A stretch of DNA of 64,000 nucleotides from Prorocentrum cordatum (Eukaryota; Sar; Dinophyceae; Prorocentrales; Prorocentraceae), in assembly GCA_963575745.1 (NCBI GenBank), contig CAUYUJ010000670.1:121001-185000 (forward strand). Reading direction: 5' to 3'. The translations under genes were made by a program, and so were the position numbers. Every line of letters begins with the position of its first letter. Position 1 is the first letter of the stretch. This document shows, in pieces, positions 52,996 through 61,547 of the stretch. Under the pieces are notes generated by a model. The model did no database searches. It had not been told where the DNA came from and was given only the letters and a program-made list of their open reading frames with translations.

Positions 52996-53185
52996 GTAGG
53001 AGCGAAAGTCCGTTCCCGTCCGCCTGTGGCTGGGAGGTGTCCCAGTTGGGCCGGGCGGTGTCCCGGGTGTCCCGGGTGTCAGTAGGAGCGAAAGTCTGTT
53101 TCCCGTCCGCCGGTGGCCGGGAGGTGTCCCAGTTGGGCCGGGCGGTGCCCCGGGTGTCACGGGTGTCCTGGGCGTCCCGGCGCTA
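52996..53185 (+). repeat. Two 86-bp tandem units
   Basis: GTAGGAGCGAAAGTC starts at 52996 and 53082. Both units contain GGGAGGTGTCCCAGTTGGGC and CCCGGGTGTC. Confidence 0.93.
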
Positions 53186-53221
53186 ACGCATGTCGCTAAT
53201 ATCATAATTAATTTGTTTCGG

Positions 53222-53690
53222 CGTCTGCGGCGGGCTTTCTTATCCAATCCAGCTTATATGATCTAATCCATCTTATCCAATCCAATCCATCTTATCTTAT
53301 CCAACCCATATTGTCCCATCTTATCTTATCTCACCCAATCCAATTCACCCAACCCGATCCATCAATTCATTTGATTATGCGCCTGCGGCGGGTCAATCCA
53401 ATCCATCTTATCTCATCTTATCCAATCCATTTCTTCCAATCCAACCCATCTTATCTTATCCAATCCATCTGATCCCATCCAATCCAATCCACCCAACCCA
53501 ATCCATCAATTCATTTTTGTCGGCGCCTGCGGCGGGCTTTCTTACCCAATCCAGCTTAAATTATCCAATCCATTTTGACAAATCCAATTCATCTTATCTT
53601 ATCCAACCCATAGTGTTCCATCTTATCATATCCCACCCAATCCATCTAATCCATCCAACCCAACGTCACCGCCATCATTGTGGTTGAGGG
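53222..53690 (+). repeat. CCAATCCATCTTAT minisatellite with GCGCCTGCGGCGGG spacers
   Basis: Short CCAATCCATCTTATC units are grouped by GCGTCTGCGGCGGGCTTTC-like spacers at about 53220, 53384 and 53521, giving a higher-order period of 140-165 bp. Confidence 0.9.
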
Positions 53691-53695
53691 GAAGG

Positions 53696-53698
<3 letters not shown>

Positions 53699-53791
<93 letters not shown>

Positions 53792-53800
53792 GAGAGACAG
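53699..53800. repeat. (AT)n followed by (GA)n
   Basis: ATATAT to about 53743, then GAGAGA to about 53800. Confidence 0.95.
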
Positions 53801-53949
53801 ATATTACCTAGTATGCGATGGTTGTCTTGTGATTGTCCTGATGGTCGTCTGGTGGTTGTGCCGATGGTTGTCCTGTGATTGTCGATATTACAACGATTCG
53901 GACGTCGACATTGCAACCACTTCACCCTCCCTGCGTCCGTCTGGACCCC

Positions 53950-53971
53950 TCCGTAGCCGTTTTGGCTCTGG
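53950..53971 (+). other. Spliced-leader-like relic in the leader of the 54-kb gene
   Basis: 19 of 22 positions match the dinoflagellate leader. TCCGTAGCC and TTTTGGCTC are kept; differences are at positions 10, 20 and 21. It lies 87 bases before the ATG at 54059 with no other ATG between, so it sits where a retroposed leader would. GCCGTTTTGG also occurs in the CTTGGGGCC arrays, so part of the match could be chance. Confidence 0.5.
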
Positions 53972-54058
53972 CCCAGAACGGGGGGGGGCCTTGACTAATT
54001 ATCGTGCACACCTGAATCTGGGCGCGCGCATCCTATTTGCCCCGTGACGTCCCCCCCG

Positions 54059-55414
54059 ATGGAGGCACATGACGTCGAGGAGGAGCCCGTGCGAATCTTC
54101 GGGATGATCTCCATGGTCGTGCCCGAGGGAGCCACGACCGGCACGAAGCTGCTGTACGACGCGCCGGACGGCCAGGAGCTCCGGCTGACCGTGCCCGAGG
54201 GCGTGGGGCCTGGCAGCGTGATGTCCTTGGAGCAGGACCCGGTCAGCAAGGTTTGGCGCTGCATGGCAGATCCGGCGAGGAGTCCAGAGCCCGAGCCGGC
54301 CAGTGCCGCGCGGGAGGCGGGCGATGTGCGCGGGGGCTCGGAGGAGGAGGCGATGAGTGTGTTAAGATGCCGCTGCCCGTCTCGTCGCCACAGTTAGGTT
54401 CGCCCCAAATCCTGGTCACAACGCACGCTATCTCGATTTTCCGAAACGCACCCTGGGAGATGTCCGTGGAGAGGCGGTATCGATGTCTTTTTGTTCCCCC
54501 AGGGGCCGCGCACGTACGTCGAGCCGTTCGCTAGGATGTATGCCTCTGGCCGCGACACGCCGCGCATGGCCACGCTGCCCCGGGTCACTCCTGTGCTGGA
54601 GCACCAGGCCGTGCAGAGACCGGTGAAGCTCTCCACGGTGCTCCTGCCAGCAGGCCCCGTCGCGGCCGTGCCGAAGGTGCCCTCTTTCACGCCCCCGCCG
54701 CTGGTGATGCGGCAGGATCAGCGGGCCTCGTGTACGCCTGCGCCGCAGGCGCCTGGCTACGCGCCGCCACCGACGGCTCTTGTCCAGGAGCAGCGGCTCT
54801 CCTACACGCCGCCGCCGCAGGCTCTCCTGGAGCAGAGGCCCTCGTACACCCCCCCGCCAGCGATGGTGCTGCCCGCCGAGGGTCCGCTGCCCCCGGGCGT
54901 GTTCCTCGCCCGGATGCCGGCGGAGACCATCCAGCTGGGTGCCACCTACCTCCTGCCGTCCGCAACGCCGCCCCGCGTGACCGTGAGCGTCACGCACCAC
55001 ACGCAGTCCTCCCCTCGCCTGCACACGGCCGGGACCATCGCCGCGGCCGGCGGGGCTGCGCCCGCCGTGCCCTCTGCCGTGCCCGGCTCGTCGGGCGGGT
55101 CGCTCCACGTCCCGCCCGCAGGCCTGAGCGGGGCGGGCTCTGTGATGCTGCCGCCGCCGGGCCGGGGCCATGGCGGCCCCGCGGCGGTGGCGCAGCCCCC
55201 CGCCGTCTGCCCTGCGGCCCGCGCCCAGGCGCCAGAGGTGCGCATCGTTCTGCCGGCGCCTCCCGGGGCCTCTCCGGGCACGGCTGGGCGCGTGCTGCAG
55301 GGCGGCCAGCTGTCACCGATGGTGCAGCCGCGCCTCTTGCTGCCCGCCGCTGCGCATCCAGGGGCGGGCCCGCCGCCGCGCGTCGCGGCGGTCGCCATGC
55401 CCTGCAGGCATTGA
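54059..55414 (+). CDS. Two-exon gene: VPEG/APDGQ-domain protein with a Pro-rich YTPPP tail
   Basis: Model: exon 1 54059-54358, intron 54359-54502 (144 bp, GTGTTAAG...TTGTTCCCCCAG), exon 2 54503-55414; phase 0 at the junction; 403 residues. Exon 1 alone would run to a stop at 54395. The start is the first ATG after an in-frame TAA at 53996. Residues ~14-75 hold the core VRIFGMISMVVPEGATTGTK, LLYDAPDGQELRLTVPEG and VGPGSVMSLEQDP. Such VP.G..PG / APDGQ beta-type repeats occur in many protist proteins and their role is not settled. Exon 2 is Pro-rich, with YTPPP-like motifs (FTPPP, YAPPP, YTPPP, YTPPP) between charged spacers (LVQEQR, LLEQR), then VFLARMPAETIQLGATYLLP, and then Ala/Gly/Pro-rich sequence to AVAMPCRH. 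No signal peptide or membrane segment is visible. Third-position GC is high throughout. Function unknown; I infer a low-complexity scaffold or interaction protein. The C-terminus could extend through a further intron. Confidence 0.72.
54359..54502 (+). other. Predicted spliceosomal intron, 144 bp, GT-AG
   Basis: The donor AGT|GTGTTAAG and the acceptor TTTTTGTTCCCCCAG|GGG join two coding-like frames in phase 0. Without it, exon 1 ends at a stop at 54395. The polypyrimidine tract before CAG is clear. Dinoflagellates also use non-GT donors, so the exact donor is less sure than the acceptor. Confidence 0.65.
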
Positions 55415-55639
55415 TCGCGCGGGGCATCGAGATCGTAGGGATCATGGAGGATGCAGAGTATGGATGCCAGAGCATTGTTGCACCCGCGCCTCGGGCTTTC
55501 CCAGATACCCCTGCAGATGCGCACGCAGGAAGGAGGAATGTACCTAGTGGCCTTCAGCCCGTCCATCCACCGTGCCTTGGTCGTCGGTCAGAGGCCGCTT
55601 GGATGCATATTAGTGAGTTCCTCTCGAGAGGCTTCTCGA

Positions 55640-56110
55640 ATATCTCGTGGAGACGTGTCGGGGGCCTCTTGGGGCCTCTGGGGCACTCTTGGGGGCCTCT
55701 CGGGGGCCTCCCGGGGGCCTCTGGGGGGCCTCCTGAGGGCCTAATGACGGTCTCGGGAGCCATCTTGGGGCGGAGGTCTCGAGGTGTTTGTTCGTGTTCC
55801 CCCTCTTCTGGCGTCTTTGTGGCCTCCTGGGCCGTCTTGGGACCTCTTTGGAGCCTCTTGGGCCGATATCGGGCGACTTTGTGGGCCTCCTGGGCCGTCT
55901 TGGGCGGTCGGAAACCAGAGAAGGCGGGCACGCAAAGTCGCTCGAGCATTTTTCGGATGCCCAAAGTGTTGTTCCCTCTTGCGGCTTCTCTGAGGGTCCT
56001 CTTGGTGCCCTCTTGGAGCGTCTCGGAGGCTTCTCGGGTCATCTAGATTGCACATTGGGAGTCTTCGAGCGCGGTTTGGTCGTGGCCTCTTGGACAGTCT
56101 TGGGATCCTC
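55640..56110 (+). repeat. CTTGGGGCC-type minisatellite
   Basis: GGGGCCTCTTGGGGCCTC, GGGCCGTCTTGGGACC and GGGCCGATATCGGGC units of about 15 bp over nearly 470 bp. Confidence 0.85.
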
Positions 56111-57490
56111 GTTGGGCCAGGCTTAGAGCCGTGTGGCATCTTAAAACATTTAGCGCGACATCCCAGAAGCCCCAGCAGACACGCGATAACCACCACGAAC
56201 TCCGTAATTTGGGTGTTTCGCTCCTGGTTCCTTGTGCTCATACACGATATTGGAAAGTGAGGAAATTTGAGAACCTGAAGACACTCTACTCAGTGCCTCG
56301 GGGTACGGTGGTGCACCAGAGGGGGGATCAACAATACTTGTTCTTTACAATTGAGAGCTCAGCAAACACCCAGCGAGCAGAATCCGAGTCACGGAATCCC
56401 ACTTCATCCACGCACCCAGGGATTGAAACCGTTCGCCCCCCTCAATCTGATATACAAGCCTCTTTCCGTTGTGTGTGCTCCTTGTGGCGCTCCATTCCGC
56501 AGTCAGTTTGTCAACCCTTCTCGCCAACGCGAGCGTGGCACAGTGCACGGAGTATCTTGGACCGCTGTTGCATGCGAGGGCCGCTGAGGCCGAATTCGTG
56601 CGCCAATGAGGGATGGGCCGTTGCTAGCGGGCGGGATGACTTGATGCGGCTGCGAAGCCGGACTGGGGAAGATTGGGTACGGTATGCTTCTGGTTTGCGA
56701 ATGTCTCTCTTTTGGACGGGCCCAGCGGCTGGCATTTCAAGAGCAGAGTTGTTTTTGTGCCGCGTGCCGCATATGCCTTCTGTCCGTTTGTTATGTTGCC
56801 ACATTCTTGCACATCCCTGCTGAGCAGCTTGTTGCGTGGGAGCATGCTGGGAACGCGAAGGAAATAACAACTGCACGCTTATTCAATGCCCGCAGTCGAG
56901 TCGAACATCGCTAGGAGTCTCTCTGGAGGCCCTCGGAGATCCGGAACAGCATCACAGTATCACCGCAACATGCACAGCATAATGGCGGATGAGTACCAGC
57001 ATAGTCTGCGAGCGACACCAGATGCCCGTGAGCACCGCAGTGAGCCTGCGGCAAACAGCATTGCACGCGCGCGCTCAAAGTGGACGAAACCGTGTGAGAA
57101 CCGCAGGAGATTGCGAATGCCACGGTATATTGTAGAGGCCTCCAGCCTGTGCCGCCATTCTGGGACGCTCCGTGCGAACTCGTATAATTTGTGAATTGTT
57201 TCTTCGAGGGAGGATGAGGGGGGAGGAGCAGAGAGAACAGTAGGAGGAGGAGGAGGAGGAGGAGGATGGAGGAGGAGGTCGAGAGGCAGGAAGAGGAGGA
57301 GGGGAAGGTGGGTGTTGGCAGTCGCCTAAGGCATTATGTGTGTAATCAAATGTTTTCGTCGTGTCCGTCTGTTGAGCTTGTTGGCGGGCTATAAGTAGTT
57401 CCCTGACGTGTTGGCTCGTTGGAGGGTCGTTGGGCTTGGGAATTCCAGCCCCAGCCTGGGCTCCGGGCCGCGGCCCTATACACCTTAGGC
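56111..57490. other. Unique DNA with no supported gene
   Basis: The plus frame at 56131-56823 is open for 230 codons, but it is Cys/Arg/Ser-rich, has no domain and overlaps open minus frames. (GGA)n lies at 57240-57300. Confidence 0.45.
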
Positions 57491-57634
57491 GATGCTTAAG
57501 AAAACTTAATTTTTCGGCCAGAGTCTCGATTATTCTTAACGTTTCAATGTGAATCCTAAGATTTGAATGGAAATGTTGGGTTTTTATTCAAGTTCTGAGA
57601 CTATGAATTTCTCAACCCATGATTTCTTAAGCAT
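57491..57634. repeat. AT-rich foldback, ~144 bp, terminal ATGCTTAAGAAA
   Basis: ATGCTTAAGAAA at the left end and TTTCTTAAGCAT at the right end form a 12-bp perfect inverted repeat. GAGTCTCGATTATTC and CTGAGACTATGAATT inside may extend the stem. The block is strikingly AT-rich against its GC-rich surroundings. No clear target duplication is seen. Confidence 0.55.
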
Positions 57635-57834
57635 TTCGCAGGGTGTAGACCCCGGCGCCAGCCTCAGATCCAACCGTGGCCCCCGCCGGCCTCCGCCCGT
57701 GCTCCGGCTCCGGCTCTGGCTCCGAGCCCCAGCCCCCAGTTCTGGCCCCGGTCCCAGCCCAGGTCCCAGCCCATCGGGAGCCTCGAGACGGGGGTCAGTG
57801 CAAACGGGGGTCAGCCAGAGCGCCCCGACCTTGC

Positions 57835-57995
57835 AGGATCCTGCAGGGCCAGGGTCGCATTGACCCGGGTTTGGGTGCAGGATCCTGCAGGATCCTGCAG
57901 GATCCTTCGCATTGACCCGGGTTTGGGTGCAGGATTTCGCAGGATCTTGCAGGACTCTGCAAGGCCTGACTGACCCGGGTCTGGATTGACCCGGG
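57835..57995 (+). repeat. GGATCCTGCAGGATCC / TGACCCGGGT minisatellite
   Basis: GCATTGACCCGGGTTTGGGT recurs at about 57856 and 57909, separated by (AGGATCCTGC)n. The units are palindromic (GGATCC, CTGCAG, CCCGGG). Confidence 0.9.
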
Positions 57996-58157
57996 TCAGC
58001 AGGTCCCCGAGCCCAGAGGGCTTGCGTTGCCACTGGGTGGAAATACGCTGCCACCCAGTGCCGTGCAGTGGACATTGTGGACATGTTAGGTTGGGTGGGC
58101 ATTCGAGTGGAAATCATATGTTGGCGAATGCGCACGCGGTGATCCAACTCCGTAACT

Positions 58158-58179
58158 CTTGAGCCAAGACGGCCACGGA
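58158..58179 (-). other. Spliced-leader-like 22-mer on the minus strand
   Basis: On the minus strand, TCCGTGGCC, GTC and TTGGCTCAAG match the leader at 19 of 22 positions. It borders an inverted CTTGGGGCC array whose GCCGTCTTGG unit supplies about ten of the matching bases, so chance is a serious alternative. Confidence 0.3.
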
Positions 58180-58375
58180 CCAACCGGGGCACTCTTGAGA
58201 GTCTCGCGGGCCGTCCTGCAGGTCCTGGATCCCGGGGGCCAACCCAAGAGGCCCAAATTTGCAAAGCAATGTTTCTGCGTGACCTCAACACTCTCACCGC
58301 ATCGGTCGCAAAAGCGTCCAAGACGACCCAAGGATGGCCCAAGAACCAGCCACAGACGACCCAATAGACACCGCT
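58180..58375 (-). repeat. CTTGGGGCC-type minisatellite, inverted and degenerate
   Basis: AACCCAAGAGGCCCAAATTT, AAGACGACCCAAGGATGGCC and similar units. Confidence 0.55.
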
Positions 58376-59022
58376 GACGTGTCCACCCGCCCTGAATTTC
58401 AGAGCGGGCAGATTGCGAGGCCTACGGGCCTGTAAGGGGCGCGGGCCAAAATGGCAACGGAGGGCGGTCGAGGAGGAACAGGATGAGGCTTGGAAGAGGG
58501 GGAGAGGAGCAGGAAGGGCGTTGGCACAAACCTCTCCATCGCTCTTTGTTCTTTTACGAATTTGTCGTCATCGTTCTTTTACGTCATTTCGCAGGGAGGG
58601 CACACCGCGAGGAGTAGGCAAGGACGCGCGCCATGGAACGCGAGCGTCCACCAGTGAGTGGTGGGAGAGGGACCCCCCCCCAAATTACCTCCTTTCACCC
58701 CAAACCCCTGCCCTCGTACAGGCACCCGCGTGGACTTCGGCGTTCCTTCGAGGCATCGTGTTCTTGTCTTATTCCTTTTCCTGCCCGTCTCCCCTTTCCA
58801 TCTCCCTCTTTCCCCCCTCCTTGTTGTTCTCCCTCGGCTTCATCTTTTCCTGCTTCCGAGCATGGCCCTGAGGGAGCTCTGCCGCAGACCTGCCTTTAGT
58901 CCTGCCCTCGGGAACCCCCGTCGCAAACCTGCCGCGAACCTGCCGCAAACCTGCGCAAAACCTGTCTGGCAGGCATGAGGCACAACGACAGCTTGGTATG
59001 AACGTTTCGAGGTCTGCGCAGG
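58376..59022. other. Unique DNA, no supported gene
   Basis: Pyrimidine-rich at 58700-58850. CTGCCGCAAACCTGC-like short repeats lie at 58875-58970. Open frames overlap on both strands. Confidence 0.4.
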
Positions 59023-59193
59023 TCACCACCCACCAAACCACCCCAACCCAACCCGAAGGCTCAGATTTACCCTCGATTTCCAGTGGGGGGGGGGTCGGGA
59101 AACATCGAAAAACCACATGTGGAACCATTACCCCCCCCCCCAACCCGAAATGCGGGTCTTCGGGTTGGGTTGGGGTGGTCTGGTAGGTAGTCA
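59023..59193. mobile_element. MITE-like element, copy 1, 171 bp, TSD GCAGG
   Basis: Ends TCACC... and ...GTAGTCA. The inverted repeats contain ACCAAACCACCCCAACCCAA followed by CCCGAAG, facing its reverse complement. The 5-bp direct repeat GCAGG flanks it at 59018-59022 and 59194-59198. The centre carries G and C runs that can also pair. No coding capacity. Confidence 0.88.
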
Positions 59194-59334
59194 GCAGGTT
59201 TCCTGCGTCGGAGCTGGACACCCCCCTGGCTCGCGGAGCCTGGCCCGCCAAGGGCAGCGCCAGGGGTGCCGCCGGGGAGGCGAGCGCCGATCCAAGGAAA
59301 GTTGGCCGAACCCCGCAGGTGTTCTCGAGCGCGA

Positions 59335-59592
59335 AAGATACCCGTACCCTTACCCAGACGGGGTGGCAAAGGGCCCTCGGGGCATCACCCCCCCTGGGTC
59401 CGGGTCGGCTCCCGAAACCACCATACATACCCGTACCTAGACGGGGTGACCCAACCACCACCCCAGCTAGGTCCGGGTATGTATGGTTGTTTCGGGCACC
59501 GACCCGTACCCAGACGAGGTGGCGGCAAGGCCGAAAACGCTCTAACGGGCGGCCCTTTTCACCCCAGCTGACCCCGGGTCCGGGTATGTTTT
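59335..59592. repeat. Cluster of foldback elements with ACCCGTACC..AGACGGGGTG arms
   Basis: CCCGAAACCACCATACATAC at 59412 pairs with GTATGTATGGTTGTTTCGGG ending near 59499; together with the inner arms the stem is about 38 bp with about 4 mismatches. Outer half-copies TACCCGTACCCTTACCCAGA (59338) and CCGGGTATGTTTTGGGC (59579), and CCCGTACCCAGACGAGGTGG (59504), suggest nesting or repeated insertion. Confidence 0.75.
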
Positions 59593-60140
59593 GGGCTAAT
59601 GAGTGTATGCAGATGTCGCTTTCCCAGGGAAGCCGTTGGAAGGCATCGGCGGCGCACTTGGACCTGGCATTTCTGAGCTCGCCCGCCCAGCCAGGAGCCA
59701 TGGTAGGGGGAAGGCGAAGGGAGTGAACAGAAAGAAAGGGGCAGGTGACTCTGGAGGGAGACCCGATCGGCAAGCAAACTCACAAGTCAAGTGTCGGGCA
59801 AACGTGCAGCTGCCAGGTGGAGCCCAATCGGCTCAGCCACGTAACTTACCATTCTGATGGTGAATTGCTTATCTGATTGTATAGAATGCTGGTTATCCTT
59901 CCGAGTTCCCTGCCCCCTGAGCCTATGCCACGTGCCCTCCTGTTCGTCCCTCATCATTTCCCCTAGTCGTGCATCCTCCCATACCTGATCTGGCTCATTT
60001 TGGTTTACGCCTGCTGTCTCTTCTTTTGTTCATATATAGTATCTCTGCCCGTCCCCGTAATCTTCCACATACTCGTTCAACTACCCATCACTTCCCTCAT
60101 AACACCCCTCCTCACGCCTCATTGTTTCTCCTCGTTTACC
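59593..60140. other. Unique DNA, no supported gene
   Basis: The short plus frame at 59603-59857 has no domain. Sequence becomes AT-richer after 59850. Confidence 0.4.
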
Positions 60141-60141
60141 T

Positions 60142-60352
60142 CATCTCGTATTATCTCTCTCTCTCTCTCTCGCTATCTTTTTTTCTCTCTCTCTCTCTCG
60201 TTCTCTCTCTCTCTCTCTTTCTCTCTCTTTCTCTTTATCTCCCTCTCTCTGTCGCTCCCATTCTCTCTATCTCCCTCTGTCTCTCTCTCTCTCTCTTTCT
60301 CTCTCCATCTCTCTCTGTCTCTCTCTCTCTCTCTTTCTCCCTCTCCTCCCAC
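60142..60352 (+). repeat. (CT)n-rich pyrimidine tract
   Basis: TCTCTCTCTTTCTCTC over 210 bp. The Ser/Leu-rich plus and Arg/Glu-rich minus frames are artefacts. Confidence 0.95.
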
Positions 60353-60831
60353 TCTCCTAGGCTCATGTATCCCTCTTCGATCCTCCCCATATCCTTCCTT
60401 CTCCCACCCCCCCCTCCCGTCCGCCTTACCGCCCACTCCTGACCGCCCCTTCCCATCTCATCTCTCCTCGTCTACATCCTCCCCATCCATCACCCCCATC
60501 CCGTCCTCATCGTCCATCCTCATCCCCCCGCATCCCCCTCGTGAGTCTATCATCTCCTTGCGGATCCGTCCCATCCGACTTCCTCATTCTACACTGTCGC
60601 CTCCCAATCATGGCTTCATCCCGTCCTAGCCCCATCTCTCGCTATGTATTCCCCTCCCACTATCTCCTCTGTGATTCTTAGTATTCGGATTCAACTGCTC
60701 TCCTCCGCTTTCATCCCGTTTGTTCCAAGTCCCCTGCATCCCCGCAGCCATAGTGTTCGTATTGGTAACCCTTATGTTGCCAGTCACACGACAATGCTGA
60801 CGATGATATTGGTGCGTATGCTGACGAGGCT
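60353..60831. other. Pyrimidine-rich spacer, no gene
   Basis: Continuation of C/T-rich sequence without a supported frame. Confidence 0.5.
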
Positions 60832-60915
60832 GATTGTTATGATGATGGTGATGATGATGCTGGTGATGATGATACTGGTGATGATGATACTAATGATGAT
60901 GGGAATGACGATGCC

Positions 60916-60987
<72 letters not shown>

Positions 60988-61006
60988 GATGCTGATGCTG
61001 ATGCTT
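60832..61006 (+). repeat. (GAT)n microsatellite
   Basis: GATGATGATG run of about 170 bp, related in unit only to those at 19.6-20.9 kb. Confidence 0.95.
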
Positions 61007-61547
61007 GCGACGATGCTCAATTAAGGAAGGAGCACGTGGAAGACGTGGCCACGAACCCGATGGCACTTGGACCTTAAGAGCCCGGAACGGGGCCACCACC
61101 AACCCCCCGCGACAACCCGAGGCTGAGACCCGACCGGCCCCCACGTGCCCCTTACGATAATGCGGCGATTTAGTGCTCTAGCACATGCCCAAGAATTGAA
61201 GCGCGCAGTGAGAACACTGCCGCAACTATGGCGCCGTGCAACATTCCAGAGAGAACAGCGGTGCAACAACACAAACATACGCCGATCTGCGATGTTCGTT
61301 GCGCTTCCGTGCGTTTGCACAATCTCGACACACGCGCACGCCCACAGCTGGCAGAGAGTAGGTCCCTGAGCCCGTGGCCACACAAGCCAGTCCACCTATA
61401 AGCCACGTGCAAGTACATGTGACATGAATACATTCAAACATGTGAAGATGGTGATGCCCTCGTGATGGTGGTGATTGTTTGTAATGAATCTACAATCGTG
61501 TACGCACATGTACATACATATTCATAGATGTATATAATACAAATAAT
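61007..61547. other. Unique DNA downstream of the minus-strand relic, no gene seen
   Basis: Short overlapping frames only. AT/ACAT-rich at 61490-61550. Confidence 0.45.

Noticed and set aside
60000-60629. Ser/Leu-rich 209-codon frame
   Set aside because: Translation of the (CT)n tract.
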